From the NCBI RefSeq assembly GCF_002086115.1, contig NZ_MVHJ01000005.1:1-64000 (forward strand): 64,000 bases of DNA, written 5' to 3'. Position numbers and translations under genes: made by a program. Within the stretch, counting starts at the first letter, position 1, and each line of letters begins with the position of its first letter. Positions 1 through 9,254 of the stretch are shown here, piece by piece. Origin of the DNA: Mycolicibacterium bacteremicum (GTDB taxonomy: Bacteria; Actinomycetota; Actinomycetes; Mycobacteriales; Mycobacteriaceae). The notes under the pieces were generated by a model that ran no database searches, was not told where the DNA came from, and saw nothing but the letters and a program-made list of their open reading frames with translations.

Positions 1-1
1 C

Positions 2-970
2 GCCGCCCCACCGGCCACCGGCGCACCGCCCATGCCACTGGCCCCGCCGTCCACCCCGTCTCCGGCCGCGCCGGTCGCGCCCACCGCGGGACCAGTCGGG
101 CCCGGCGTCGCTCCCGCCTCGACCAGCCAAGCAGCCGCCGGCGCCGCGGCAGCCCCCGTCCCGATCTCAGCGGCCCGCGCCGAACGCGACGCCATCGCTG
201 CCGCCGCGACAGCAGGAGCGCTACGCCGCAAGGGAAACAATCCACGCCAGGTCGCCCGTCACATCGCCGCCGCACTCAATGTCGGCATCACCGACCCGAG
301 CCTGTTCTGGATCACCGCCGTCACCGGCGACGGCCAAATCCTGGCCGCCAATAACTACGGCCTGGCCTACATCCCCGACAACGTCTTCCTGCCCCCGCAG
401 GTCAAGATGGTCACCGCCGACGAATCCATTCCGGCCCAGACCCGCGGGACGTGGGCAACCTATCCCTTACTCGCGGTGCAGGAATGGACCCGCCACCACA
501 ACGCCACCCTGCAAGCCGTCATCGGCACCGAAGAAAACCTCAAAGGCTTCGACCTCGGCGCCGCCCGCGACATCCTCACCCCCGAAGACATGCCCGACAA
601 CGGAAAGATGCAGGGCCGCAACCGGCTTGAGGTCATCGCCCCCGATGTCGCGGCCAAGCTCGCCGCCGTCACGGCCGCCGGGCTCGCAGAACTGCTACCC
701 CCGGCACCCGCCGACAACACCCCACCGGCCGGAAACCGCATCAACCTGCTGCTGGAAGTCTGCAAGCCGCTGCTGAGCGCCAACCCCGATCGCGCCGGCG
801 CTCATCTCAAGGCGATGGTCGCCTACGCCGACTATTTGCAGGCCGTCGCGCTACACAAGGCGCATACCGCGCTGGATCCCGAACTGCAGCGCGCCGCCAT
901 CACCGACTGGATCTACTGGCAGCACGTCAGTGTGCTCACCTCGGACGCGTTGTCCGCGATGGTCAGCTGA
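2..970 (+). CDS. EspK-like type VII secretion-associated protein, C-terminal part
   Basis: The frame is open to the left edge, so the true start lies outside the window. The visible protein has a Pro/Ala-rich low-complexity stretch (about 50 residues after the first Met at 32) followed by a compact domain of about 260 residues. That domain resembles, from memory, the C-terminal domain of the ESX-1 substrate EspK (Rv3879c): a segment running LFWITAVTGDGQILAANNYG, a GLAYIP motif, a TYPLLAVQ motif and a final DWIYWQHV motif. EspK-type proteins are secretion-associated factors of mycobacterial ESX systems. It ends 91 bases from a convergent EspC-family gene, supporting an ESX-related role. No core ESX gene is visible. 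Identification is by remembered similarity, not by search. Confidence 0.6.
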   Translation, partial: AAPPATGAPPMPLAPPSTPSPAAPVAPTAGPVGPGVAPASTSQAAAGAAAAPVPISAARAERDAIAAAATAGALRRKGNNPRQVARHIAAALNVGITDPSLFWITAVTGDGQILAANNYGLAYIPDNVFLPPQVKMVTADESIPAQTRGTWATYPLLAVQEWTRHHNATLQAVIGTEENLKGFDLGAARDILTPEDMPDNGKMQGRNRLEVIAPDVAAKLAAVTAAGLAELLPPAPADNTPPAGNRINLLLEVCKPLLSANPDRAGAHLKAMVAYADYLQAVALHKAHTALDPELQRAAITDWIYWQHVSVLTSDALSAMVS

Positions 971-972
971 CG

Positions 973-1022
973 GTAGTACTACCCGTAGTACTGGGCCGCC
1001 GCGTAGTACTGCCGGTAGTACT
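973..1022. repeat. Four copies of GTAGTACT at 12/18/12-base steps
   Basis: GTAGTACT occurs at 973-980, 985-992, 1003-1010 and 1015-1022. The first copy sits in the perfect palindrome GTAGTACTAC. The array lies between the convergent EspK-like and EspC-like genes. All spacings are multiples of six, so read on the minus strand it codes for repeated Gln-Tyr-Tyr. It could be a protein-coding repeat, a binding-site array, or chance. Confidence 0.6.
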
Positions 1023-1038
1023 GCTTTTGCGAAGGCAT
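979..1038 (-). CDS. Possible 19-residue Gln/Tyr-rich micropeptide
   Basis: A short frame starts at ATG 1038, 22 bases after the EspC-like stop, and reads MPSQKQYYRQYYAAAQYYG before a TAG stop. A weak purine-rich stretch (CGGGGTGA) precedes the ATG. It shares strand and direction with the EspC-like gene and could be cotranscribed. I do not recognise it. The three QYY units and the tight placement are the only support; it may be non-coding. Confidence 0.25.
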   Translation of the reverse strand: MPSQKQYYRQYYAAAQYYG

Positions 1039-1060
1039 TGTCACCCCGAAGACCGAGGCA

Positions 1061-1813
1061 CTAGAGGTCGACCGTCGCATCCGGCTCGGTGCGCGGCGCG
1101 GGCCGATCCACCGGCGCGCGTTCACCGATGCCGCCGGCCACCGATCGCTCCTCGGGCTTCGAGGCGTCCTGCGATTCCTTGTCGGAGAATTGTTCGACGA
1201 TCTGCTGAACCTGCTCGCCGACCTGCTGAGCGCCCTGCATCGCCGACTGCGGCAGCGAACTGACCATCCCGGCGACCTGCTGTGGAACCTGGGCAGCCTG
1301 CTGGGCCATCTGCATGGGCATGCCGAGCATCCCACCCATTTGCCCGCCGATCCCACCGGCGCCAGAAGCGCCAGACGCCGCAGCACCAGCGGCACCGGCA
1401 CCGGCACCGGCACCGGCACCGGCACCAGCCGACGCGGCCGTCGGAACAGCCCCGCCCGGCGCACCACCGGCCGGCGCGCCACCCCCGCCACCCGCAGTAC
1501 CACCGCCGGCACCCGAGGACGGGGTCATCGCCTGTTCGATCCGGCTCTTCAGCTGCTCATCGCTCTGCGCATAGCGCCGCGCCGCCTCGATCACCGATTC
1601 GGCCGTACCGGTCGCCGCCGTCTTCAGCGGCGGCAGGCCCTCGATGATCGGGGCCTCGGCCTTGGGCACATCCGCGGCAAGCACCTGCGACAGCGCATCA
1701 GACCCGTACGACGGGGTGAACGGCTCCGGAGCATCCGGCAGCCCCTGCGCCGCGCTGAGCAGCCGCTCCCCCGCGGCCTTGAGCAGTTCGGCGTCCACCT
1801 TCAACGGTTCCAT
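1061..1813 (-). CDS. EspC-family (WXG100-like) type VII secretion substrate
   Basis: The first 100 residues form two likely helices of the EspC/T7SS-target type: MEPLKVDAELLKAAGERLL, then a conserved-looking segment ending in ARRYAQSDEQ. The remainder is a Gly/Ala-rich tract, a Met/Gln-rich helix and a charged tail. Start 1813 was chosen over an ATG 14 codons upstream because a strong GGAGGGGG sits just before it. Such proteins are exported by ESX systems, usually with a partner. It lies 60 bases downstream of smc on the same strand and converges on the EspK-like gene, so the two may work together. Family assignment is from pattern memory. Confidence 0.65.
   Translation of the reverse strand: MEPLKVDAELLKAAGERLLSAAQGLPDAPEPFTPSYGSDALSQVLAADVPKAEAPIIEGLPPLKTAATGTAESVIEAARRYAQSDEQLKSRIEQAMTPSSGAGGGTAGGGGGAPAGGAPGGAVPTAASAGAGAGAGAGAGAAGAAASGASGAGGIGGQMGGMLGMPMQMAQQAAQVPQQVAGMVSSLPQSAMQGAQQVGEQVQQIVEQFSDKESQDASKPEERSVAGGIGERAPVDRPAPRTEPDATVDL
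1391..1426. repeat. Hexanucleotide tandem repeat GGCACC x6
   Basis: Six perfect tandem copies of GGCACC lie within the EspC-like gene, where they encode an alternating Gly-Ala tract. The unit is a multiple of three, so copy-number change by slippage would alter protein length without a frameshift. Confidence 0.85.
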
Positions 1814-1873
1814 CGCGCCCCCTCCAACGCCAAAAACCCTACCGGAGCACCCCACCCCCGGAGCACACCAAAA

Positions 1874-4800
1874 TCAGCCGGCGCCGACCAGGTCCTGCCC
1901 GCGCATCCGCTGAGAAATCACCTGCGTGATGCCGTCACCCTGCATCGTCACGCCGTACAGCGCATCGGCGATCTCCATCGTCGGCTTCTGGTGGGTGATC
2001 ACGATCAGCTGCGACTTCTCCCGCAACTGCTCGAACAACCCCAACAGCCGGCGCAGGTTCACATCGTCCAGCGCGGCCTCGACCTCGTCCATGATGTAGA
2101 ACGGCGACGGCCGCGCGCGGAAGATCGCGACCAGCATCGCCACCGCGGTCAGCGACTTCTCCCCACCGGACAGCAGCGACAGCCGCTTGACCTTCTTGCC
2201 CGGCGGGCGCGCCTCCACCTCGATGCCGGTGGTCAGCAAGTCATCCGGGTTGGTCAGCAACAGCCGTCCTTCGCCACCGGGGAACAGCGACGAGAACACC
2301 TGGGTGAACTCACGCTCGACATCCTCGTACGCCTCGGCGAACACCTTCAGGATGCGTTCGTCGACATCGGCGATGACATCGAGCAGGTCCTTGCGGGCCG
2401 CCTTCACGTCCTCCAACTGCGTCGACAGGAAGTTGTACCGTTCCTCCAGCGCCGCGAACTCCTCCAGCGCGAGGGGATTCACCCGGCCCAACTCGGAAAG
2501 CTCGCGCTCGGCCTTCTTGGCGCGGCGTTCCTGCGTGGGCCGATCGAACGGCATCGGCGCCGGCGCGGTCACCTGCTCGCCCCGTTCGCGGGCCTGCTCA
2601 TACTCCGCCATCTCCAGATCCGTCGGCGGCAGCGGCACATCCGGCCCGTACTCGGCGATCAGGTCCGCCGCCGCCAGGCCGAACTGCTCCAGTGCCTGCT
2701 GCTCGAGTTGCTCGATGCGCAGTGCCGCCTGCGCTTTGGCGACCTCGTCGCGGTGTAGCGAGTCGGTCAGTGCGGTGATCCGCGCCCCGAGTTCATTGAC
2801 CTCGGTACGTGCCCGGGTCAACGCCTCGGCCCGCGCACTGCGTTCGACGGCCAGTTGATCGCGCGTCCGGGACGCCGCCGCGACCGCAGCCGCCAACCGG
2901 GCGGCCACCAGCCGGCCTGACTCGGCCACCGCCGCCGCCACCGTGGCCGCATGCTCGCGGGCCTCCCGTGCACGTGCCGCCCGCAGCCGCGCCTCCCGTT
3001 CGGCCGCGGCCGAACGGCGCAACGAATCCGCCCGTCCCCGAACGGCATTGGCGCGTTCCTCGGCGGTACGAACCGCAAGGCGCGCCTCCACCTCGGTGGC
3101 GCGGGCGGTCTCGGCGGCCATGGTGAATTCCTGGCGCTCCTCGGAATCGTCGACCTCGAACATCGGCGCCTGCTGTGCGTTGTGCAGCCGCGATTCCAGC
3201 TCGGTGAGTTCCTCGACGGTGGCCACGCGCCCGGACTCCAGCTCGTCGCGCTGCTTGAGCAACCGCTGCCACTCGGCGTCGGCGTTGCGCGATTCCTGAC
3301 CGAGGCGGCCGAGCTGTTCGTAGATCGAGGAGATCGCGGCATCGGACTCGTTCAGCGCCGCCAACGCCTGCTCGGCGGCGTCCTGACGGGCCGCCTGCTC
3401 TTCCTTGGCCCCGGCCAGGGCCGCGGCCAACTCGCCGGCCTGCCGCTCGGCCGCCGCGAGTTCCACGCGGGCCTTCTCGATCTCCGAGGCGATCTCCAAC
3501 GTCGACACCTTGCGGTCCGACCCGCCGCTGACCCACCCGGCCCCGACCAGGTCGCCATCGACGGTGGCGACCCGCAGCTGTGGTTGCGCCGACACCAGAT
3601 CCAGCGCCGCAGACAGATCGTCGACCACGGCGACGCCGGCCAGCAGGGCGCTCACCGCACCACGCAACCGATCCGGCGCCTCGACCAGATCGATGGCCCA
3701 CTGACCGCCCTGAGGCAGCACCTCGCCGTTCCGCACATCGCGTACCGGCCAGTCCCCCAACAGGATCGCCGCACGTCCGCCGTCGGCTTCCTTCAGGGCC
3801 GCGACCGCGGCGCGGGCGGTGCCGACGTTCTCGGCAGCCAACGCGTCGGCGGCGGGCCCCAGCACGGTGGCCACCGCCACCTCGTAGCCCGGGCGCACCC
3901 GCACCAGCTTGGCGACTGACCCGAAAAGACCTGTGTCGGTGTGGTTTTCGACCAGCCAGGTGGCGCCGTCCTTGCGCTCCAAGCCGACCGAGAGCGCATC
4001 GATGCGCGCCTGCAGCGACACCGCCTGGCGCTCGGCACTGCGCTCGGCCGCCTGTAATTCCGCGACCCGTTCATCGGCGAGGCGCAGGGCGGTCACCGAC
4101 CGATCGTGCTGATCGTCGAGGCCGACCTCACCCTCGTCGAGCTCACCGACACGGGCCTGCACGGTCTCGAACTCGGCCTGCGCCTTCTGCACCCGTGCGG
4201 CGGCCTCCTCGATGCGCGCCGCCAGCGTGGCGATCCCCTCGTCGGTGGACTCGACCCGGGCCCGGAGGGTATCGACCTTTCCGGCCAGCCGGGCCAGGCC
4301 CTCGCGACGGTCGGCCTCGGCCCGGGCCGCCGCCCGGTGCGCACGCTCGGCCTCGGCGGCCAGGTTCTCCCGCTCGGCGAGTTCGGCCCGGGCATCCTCC
4401 AGGGCCACGCGCGCGGCCTCCAACTCACCGAGCAACTCCATCTCGTGTTCGGCGACCTCGTCGGCCTCGGCCTCCAGCGCGTCGGGGTCGCGCCCGGAAC
4501 CGGTCTCGGGTTCGACATCGAGCAGCTGGGTGCGTTCAGTGGCGATCCGGACGGTGGCACTGACGCGTTCGGCCAGTGCCGACAGCCGGAACCAGGTCTG
4601 CTGGGCCGCCTCGGCGCGTTCGGTCAGCTCGGCGACCGCCGACTCGTGGGCCTCCAGCTCGGCGCCGGCGATCTCCAACCGCCCGGTGGCCTCGTCGTGC
4701 TCGCGACGCAGCGTCGTCTCGGCCTGATTGGTGTCGTTGAACTCGGTCTGGCGGCGCAGCAGGTCATCGGCGGCCAACCGCAGCCGGGCGTCGCGCAGGT

Positions 4801-5461
4801 CGGCCTGGATGGTCTGCGCGCGGCGAGCCATCTCGGCCTGCCGGCCCAGCGGCTTGAGCTGACGGCGCAGCTCGGTGGTCAGGTCGGTCAGCCGGGCCAG
4901 GTTGGCCTGCATCGAGTCGAGCTTGCGGACCGCCTTCTCTTTGCGCTTGCGGTGCTTCAGCACGCCCGCGGCCTCTTCGATGAAGGCGCGACGGTCCTCA
5001 GGCCGCGACTCCAGGATCTCCGAGAGCTTGCCCTGCCCGACGATGACGTGCATTTCCCGGCCGATACCGGAGTCGCTCAGCAGTTCCTGCACGTCCATCA
5101 GGCGGCAGCTGCTGCCGTTGATCTCGTATTCGCCGGCGCCGTCGCGGAACATCCGGCGGGTGATCGACACCTCGGAGTACTCGATGGGCAGCGCGTTGTC
5201 GGAGTTGTCGATGGTCAACGTGACCTCGGCGCGCCCCAGCGGGGCACGCGAGGACGTGCCGGCGAAGATGACGTCCTCCATCTTCCCGCCGCGCAGCGTC
5301 TTGGCGCCCTGCTCGCCCATCACCCAGGTCAGGGCGTCGACGACGTTGGATTTCCCGGACCCGTTCGGGCCGACGACGCAGGTGATGCCGGGTTCGAAGC
5401 GCAGAGTCGTCGGCGCGGCGAAGGACTTGAAGCCCTTCAGCGTCAGACTCTTGAGATGCAC
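1874..5461 (-). CDS. smc: Chromosome segregation protein SMC
   Basis: A full-length SMC ATPase of 1195 residues. It has an N-terminal head with Walker A (GPNGSGKSN, about residues 32-40), long Ala/Glu/Arg-rich coiled coils on both sides of a hinge (about 500-640), a C-terminal signature [10 protein letters not shown] and Walker [16 protein letters not shown] dimers, normally with ScpA/ScpB (not in the window), organise and segregate the chromosome. Start 5461 gives the canonical [14 protein letters not shown]. It lies 26 bases downstream of acyP and heads into the EspC-like gene. M. tuberculosis counterpart: Rv2922c. Confidence 0.98.
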   Translation of the reverse strand: MHLKSLTLKGFKSFAAPTTLRFEPGITCVVGPNGSGKSNVVDALTWVMGEQGAKTLRGGKMEDVIFAGTSSRAPLGRAEVTLTIDNSDNALPIEYSEVSITRRMFRDGAGEYEINGSSCRLMDVQELLSDSGIGREMHVIVGQGKLSEILESRPEDRRAFIEEAAGVLKHRKRKEKAVRKLDSMQANLARLTDLTTELRRQLKPLGRQAEMARRAQTIQADLRDARLRLAADDLLRRQTEFNDTNQAETTLRREHDEATGRLEIAGAELEAHESAVAELTERAEAAQQTWFRLSALAERVSATVRIATERTQLLDVEPETGSGRDPDALEAEADEVAEHEMELLGELEAARVALEDARAELAERENLAAEAERAHRAAARAEADRREGLARLAGKVDTLRARVESTDEGIATLAARIEEAAARVQKAQAEFETVQARVGELDEGEVGLDDQHDRSVTALRLADERVAELQAAERSAERQAVSLQARIDALSVGLERKDGATWLVENHTDTGLFGSVAKLVRVRPGYEVAVATVLGPAADALAAENVGTARAAVAALKEADGGRAAILLGDWPVRDVRNGEVLPQGGQWAIDLVEAPDRLRGAVSALLAGVAVVDDLSAALDLVSAQPQLRVATVDGDLVGAGWVSGGSDRKVSTLEIASEIEKARVELAAAERQAGELAAALAGAKEEQAARQDAAEQALAALNESDAAISSIYEQLGRLGQESRNADAEWQRLLKQRDELESGRVATVEELTELESRLHNAQQAPMFEVDDSEERQEFTMAAETARATEVEARLAVRTAEERANAVRGRADSLRRSAAAEREARLRAARAREAREHAATVAAAVAESGRLVAARLAAAVAAASRTRDQLAVERSARAEALTRARTEVNELGARITALTDSLHRDEVAKAQAALRIEQLEQQALEQFGLAAADLIAEYGPDVPLPPTDLEMAEYEQARERGEQVTAPAPMPFDRPTQERRAKKAERELSELGRVNPLALEEFAALEERYNFLSTQLEDVKAARKDLLDVIADVDERILKVFAEAYEDVEREFTQVFSSLFPGGEGRLLLTNPDDLLTTGIEVEARPPGKKVKRLSLLSGGEKSLTAVAMLVAIFRARPSPFYIMDEVEAALDDVNLRRLLGLFEQLREKSQLIVITHQKPTMEIADALYGVTMQGDGITQVISQRMRGQDLVGAG

Positions 5462-5487
5462 GAGGTGAAACCCTACCGCCGCGGCGG

Positions 5488-5772
5488 TTAACGCTCGCTG
5501 AAGCCTGGGATCGGGTCGCCCACCGCGGACCAGTCGGCCACCACGTTGTCGACGGTTCCCGGGGTCGTGCCGGATTGCAGCAGGTCAAGCAGGCGCTCGC
5601 AGTCGGCCTTCGGCCCCTGCGCGACGACGTGCACCCGGCCATCGGGCCGGTTGGACGCGTATCCGGTCAACCCCAGCTCAAGGGCGCGCGCCCGGGTCCA
5701 CCAGCGAAAGCCAACGCCCTGGACGTGGCCGTGCACCCAGGCGCTGAGCCGGACGTCAGGCCCGGCCGACAT
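5488..5772 (-). CDS. acyP: Acylphosphatase
   Basis: This 94-residue single-domain protein carries the acylphosphatase signature [11 protein letters not shown] with the catalytic Arg, and the downstream GYASNRPDG with the catalytic Asn. It hydrolyses acyl phosphates to carboxylate and phosphate in the cytoplasm. Its start overlaps the end of the OsmC-like gene by 17 bases, suggesting coupled translation, and it precedes smc. Same arrangement as Rv2922A next to smc. Confidence 0.95.
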   Translation of the reverse strand: MSAGPDVRLSAWVHGHVQGVGFRWWTRARALELGLTGYASNRPDGRVHVVAQGPKADCERLLDLLQSGTTPGTVDNVVADWSAVGDPIPGFSER

Positions 5773-6172
5773 CGGTCACCGTCAAGCTCACCTCGGTGCC
5801 GGCCTTCAGGGTGTTCCCCACGGTGCACACCTTGTCGATGGAGCGCCGCACGATGGTGAGCAGGCGTGCCCGTTCGTCCTCAGTCAGGCTGGACAGATCG
5901 ACCTCGATGCGCTCCTCCAGGTGCGGGTAGAGCTCGCGTTCGCGATCGGCGGCCCCGGAGACCTTGATGGTGGCCTGGTAGTCGTCACCGAGGCGGGTGC
6001 GCAGCGGGTGGTCGCTGCTCATCCCGCTGCAGGCGGCCAGCGCAATCTTGAGCAACTCCCCGGGGGTGAACACGCCTTCGACATCCTCGGAGCCGACCAG
6101 CACCTCCGCTCCGCGCGTACTGCGTCCGGTGTAGCGGCGCACACCCGTGCGTTCAACCCACAGTTCGGTCAT
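5756..6172 (-). CDS. OsmC/Ohr-family peroxiredoxin-like protein
   Basis: 138 residues with the two conserved OsmC-fold cysteines, one in LAACSGMSSDHPLR and one in DKVCTVGNTLK. The family reduces organic hydroperoxides with thiols. Start 6172 is chosen over 6205 because AGGAAAGAAG lies about 7 bases upstream. The 3' end overlaps acyP by 17 bases. Corresponds to Rv2923c in gene order. Specific substrate unknown. Confidence 0.88.
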   Translation of the reverse strand: MTELWVERTGVRRYTGRSTRGAEVLVGSEDVEGVFTPGELLKIALAACSGMSSDHPLRTRLGDDYQATIKVSGAADRERELYPHLEERIEVDLSSLTEDERARLLTIVRRSIDKVCTVGNTLKAGTEVSLTVTDVGRA

Positions 6173-6292
6173 CGTCTGACTTCTTTCCTCATATCCGACT
6201 CGCATTCAGGCTGTCCGCGGGCGAGTGTACGGACGCCGCGATGGTTGCCCGGCCGGTTAGTGTTGAAAGACACCAGCTGAGGAGCCATCGCA

Positions 6293-6955
6293 GTGACGCA
6301 ATACCCCCCGCAGCAGCCGGGGCCGCAGGGGCCCTGGGACCCCTCGCCGCAAGCCGGACCGCAGGGTGCGTGGAATCCCGACGCACAACCGCAGACCTTC
6401 GAGTATCCGGAGTATCCCGGCTACGGCGCGCCGCCGGCCTACGGTTATGGCGCGCCACCGCAGGGCTATCCGGGCTATTCCTACCCGTATCCCCATCCGC
6501 CGCAGCAGCCGCCCAAGAAGAACAACGCCCTGTGGTGGATCGTCGGCGGCGCGGTCAGCGTGATGGTGATCGCCGCGCTCGTCGTCGGCGGTGTGTTCCT
6601 GGTTCGCGGCGGTGACATCATCGTCTCCAGCGACGAGACCGAGATCAAGGAACTCGTCGAGGAGTTCAGCGCGGCGGGCAGCACCGGCAAGTTCTCCGAA
6701 ATGGGTCGGTACTTCTGCGCCGCCGAGGCCGGAATGTTCAGCGCCCTGGGCGAACTCGGCCAGATCCTGGAGGGCATCGAGATCCCGCAGACCGCCCCGA
6801 CGACCGGACTGTCAGCGACCGACATCGTGGTCAAAGGCGATGTCGCGTCGGCGACGATGGAGACCGGCGGTCCGTTCGACACCGCTTACTTCCGCAAGGA
6901 GAACGGCGAGTGGAAGGTCTGCATGTCCGCGGCGGTGCAATTCAACCAACGCTAG
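6293..6955 (+). CDS. Membrane-anchored protein with Pro/Gly/Tyr-rich cytoplasmic tail and NTF2-like domain
   Basis: Residues 1-75 are rich in Pro, Gln, Gly and Tyr (QPGPQ and GYGAPP units). A single membrane helix follows at about 80-104 ([20 protein letters not shown]), then an exported domain of about 110 residues resembling DUF4878/lumazine-type NTF2-like folds common in mycobacterial membrane proteins. The start is GTG with GGAG nine bases before. Its last 14 bases overlap the end of convergent fpg. The substrate or partner is unknown; the low-complexity tail suggests protein-protein contacts. Confidence 0.75.
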   Translation: MTQYPPQQPGPQGPWDPSPQAGPQGAWNPDAQPQTFEYPEYPGYGAPPAYGYGAPPQGYPGYSYPYPHPPQQPPKKNNALWWIVGGAVSVMVIAALVVGGVFLVRGGDIIVSSDETEIKELVEEFSAAGSTGKFSEMGRYFCAAEAGMFSALGELGQILEGIEIPQTAPTTGLSATDIVVKGDVASATMETGGPFDTAYFRKENGEWKVCMSAAVQFNQR

Positions 6956-7811
6956 CGGCGTGCCGGATCCTGGGCTTCGGTTGACATTTCGGGCAGTAGA
7001 ACGATGAGCGGTTCATGAACTTGTCCCGCTGCATGGGTGCACCGCAACGCCGGCACGGTTCATCGACCCGGCCGTAGGCCTCCAGCGACCGGTCGAAGTA
7101 TCCGGATTCCCCGTTGACGTTGACATACAGCGAGTCGAACGACGTACCGCCCTGCCCCAGCGCCACCGTCATCACCGCAGCCGCCGCGTCGAGCACCTCG
7201 CCGAGCTGACGGCGGGTCAGCGCCGAGGCCAGCCGGGCGCCGTTGACCTTGGCCCGCCACAACGCCTCATCGGCGTAGATGTTGCCGATGCCGGACACCA
7301 CGGTCTGGTCGAGCAGCTGGCGTTTGATCTCAGAATGCTTGCGGCGCAACACCGTGACGACGCCGTCGCGGTCGAACGCCGGATCCAGCGGGTCACGGGC
7401 GATGTGGGCGACCGGCTCGGGAAGGTCGGTGCCGTCGATGGTCACCAGATCGGCGAGCATCCACCCACCGAACGTGCGCTGGTCGACGAAGTTCATCGAA
7501 CTGCCGTCTTCGAAGACGGTGGCGATGCGCAGATGCGACGGGTTGGGCACCTCACCGATGAGCATCTGGCCGCTCATCCCCAGATGCACGACGATGGCCT
7601 CACCGCTGGACAAGGTCAGCCACAGGTACTTGCCGCGCCGTCCGGTGCCGGTGATCTGGGTGCCCCGCAGTCGGGCGGTCAGATCCATCGAGCCGGCCAG
7701 GTGTCGGCGCGCGGCGCGGGGGTGCAGCACCTGCACATCGGCGATGGTCCGGCCGCGCACGTGTGCGTCCAGCCCGCGACGCACCACCTCGACCTCAGGA
7801 AGCTCCGGCAC
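6942..7811 (-). CDS. fpg: Formamidopyrimidine-DNA glycosylase (Fpg/MutM)
   Basis: 289 residues beginning (M)[13 protein letters not shown], which places the catalytic Pro2 and Glu3 immediately after a GTG start at 7811; longer starts would bury the essential N-terminal proline. The C-terminus has the zinc finger CRRC...CPKC. It removes oxidised purines such as 8-oxoguanine and nicks the abasic site. The start overlaps rnc by 17 bases. M. tuberculosis counterpart: Rv2924c. Confidence 0.97.
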   Translation of the reverse strand: MPELPEVEVVRRGLDAHVRGRTIADVQVLHPRAARRHLAGSMDLTARLRGTQITGTGRRGKYLWLTLSSGEAIVVHLGMSGQMLIGEVPNPSHLRIATVFEDGSSMNFVDQRTFGGWMLADLVTIDGTDLPEPVAHIARDPLDPAFDRDGVVTVLRRKHSEIKRQLLDQTVVSGIGNIYADEALWRAKVNGARLASALTRRQLGEVLDAAAAVMTVALGQGGTSFDSLYVNVNGESGYFDRSLEAYGRVDEPCRRCGAPMQRDKFMNRSSFYCPKCQPKPRIRHAASVG

Positions 7812-8514
7812 CGTCGGTCGTCTCGTCGGTTCCTGACGCGTCCAGCGCACTCCACGCCGCGGCGGCCGCCTTGAGTTCGGCCTCCTTCTTGGTGCGGCCG
7901 ACACCGCGGCCGTATTCGCGCTCGGCGACGGTCACCACGGCGGTGAATTCCTTGTCGTGATCGGGCCCTTGCGCGGTCACCGCATAGGAGGGCGGTCCGA
8001 GACCACGCGCCACTGTGAGCTCCTGCAGGCTCGATTTCCAGTCCAGCCCGGCGCCGAGAGTCGGCGCGGTGTCCAGCAGCTCACCGAACAACCGCAGGAT
8101 CACCTCCCGCGCCGTATCGCTGCCGCGATCCAGATAGATTGCGCCCAGCAGGGATTCGACACCGTCGGCGAGGATGCTGGATTTGTCGGCACCGCCGGAG
8201 CTCTCCTCCCCCTTGCCCAGTAGCAGGTGCCCGCCCAGCCCGAGCTTGCGGCCGACATCAGCCAATGCCTGGGTGTTGACGATGCTGGCCCGTAATTTGG
8301 CCAAGTCACCTTCGGCGCGGTCGGGGTGGCGGTGGTAGAGCTCCTCGGTGATGGTCAGGCCCAGCACCGCATCACCTAGGAACTCCAACCGCTCGTTGGT
8401 CGGCAGACCGCCGTTCTCGTAAGAGTAACTGCGGTGGGTCAGCGCGATGGTGAGCAGATCTGCGGGCAGTTCGACGCCCAGCGCCTCGGAGAGCGCCTCG
8501 TGCTCAGTTGTCAC
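7795..8514 (-). CDS. rnc: Ribonuclease III
   Basis: 239 residues with the RNase III signature [13 protein letters not shown] near residues 41-53, a catalytic [13 protein letters not shown] segment, and a C-terminal double-stranded-RNA-binding domain ending in [16 protein letters not shown]. It cleaves double-stranded RNA in rRNA maturation and mRNA turnover. It overlaps DUF177 by 11 bases upstream and fpg by 17 bases downstream, forming a compact operon. Counterpart Rv2925c. Confidence 0.97.
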   Translation of the reverse strand: MTTEHEALSEALGVELPADLLTIALTHRSYSYENGGLPTNERLEFLGDAVLGLTITEELYHRHPDRAEGDLAKLRASIVNTQALADVGRKLGLGGHLLLGKGEESSGGADKSSILADGVESLLGAIYLDRGSDTAREVILRLFGELLDTAPTLGAGLDWKSSLQELTVARGLGPPSYAVTAQGPDHDKEFTAVVTVAEREYGRGVGRTKKEAELKAAAAAWSALDASGTDETTDGAGAS

Positions 8515-9058
8515 CGGGGTCTCCGACCTCGTCGCGCAGCGCGGCGAGTTTTGCCCAGCGGGGGTCGATCTTCTCGTGCTGGTGGCCGGGTTCGGCGTTC
8601 GCGAGCACGATGCCGCAATCGGGGCACAACCCGGCGCAGTCCTCCCTGCACAGGGGGGTGAACGGCAGCACCAGACCGACGGCGTCGACGAGGGACTGTT
8701 CGATATCGACGCGGTCGTCCACGACGTGCCCGACCTCGTCGTCCTCGGTGGTCTCTTCGGTGATGCTGCCCGGATAGGCGAACAGTTCGGTCAGGTCGAC
8801 GCTCACATCGCCGCTGATCGGCTCCAGACACCGCACGCACTCACCCGCGGTGGGCGCCGAGACGGTGCCGGTGACCAACGCCCCCTCCGACACCGATTCG
8901 ATGCGCAGATCCAGTTCCAGTGGGGCGCCCTCTTCGATACGGATCAGGTCCAGGCCGATACGCGACGGTGCGGGCACCGTTTCGTGTACCTCCATCAGCG
9001 AGCCCGGCCGACGACCCAGGCGCGAGATGTCGATCGCGAGGGGACTCTTGGCGGCCAT
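8504..9058 (-). CDS. DUF177/YceD family protein
   Basis: 184 residues with the family's conserved ECVRCLEP motif, a [19 protein letters not shown] segment and a paired-cysteine zinc-like motif [13 protein letters not shown]. In many bacteria yceD precedes rpmF and is linked to 23S rRNA processing; here rpmF is absent and rnc follows directly, as in mycobacteria. Start 9058 ([15 protein letters not shown]) is preferred to an upstream ATG on family grounds; its ribosome-binding site is weak. Counterpart Rv2926c. Confidence 0.88.
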   Translation of the reverse strand: MAAKSPLAIDISRLGRRPGSLMEVHETVPAPSRIGLDLIRIEEGAPLELDLRIESVSEGALVTGTVSAPTAGECVRCLEPISGDVSVDLTELFAYPGSITEETTEDDEVGHVVDDRVDIEQSLVDAVGLVLPFTPLCREDCAGLCPDCGIVLANAEPGHQHEKIDPRWAKLAALRDEVGDPGDN

Positions 9059-9254
9059 GTACCCGAGTCTACTTCGGGCCCCATACCGGTGACCGGGGCC
9101 CGACACCGGATCAGCGAGATTTTAAGTCTTCAGCCGCGCCGTGGCCGGTGGAGTGGGTGGCGTGATCGGGCTGGGCGGGCGTGGCCGCGCGGCGTGCGAT
9201 CGGCAGTCGATACTCGACGGCACGAGGACTCTGGCTGCGCAAAGGACGAATTCT

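Noticed and set aside
973..982. GTAGTACTAC as a BlaI operator
   Set aside because: No reliable consensus could be recalled, and the blaI gene is 28 kb away.
973..1022. GTAGTACT copies as a CRISPR array
   Set aside because: Units are 8 bases with 4-10 base gaps, far too short for repeat-spacer structure, and no cas genes are present.
1190..2758. Plus-strand frame of 522 codons opposite the EspC-like gene and smc
   Set aside because: Antisense shadow with unnatural composition; both opposite genes are strongly supported.
9141..9254. N-terminal extension of the SsuD-like protein to ATG 9141
   Set aside because: The extra 38 residues are Gly/Arg-rich and unlike the family; GTG 9255 has a good ribosome-binding site and the conserved N-terminus.
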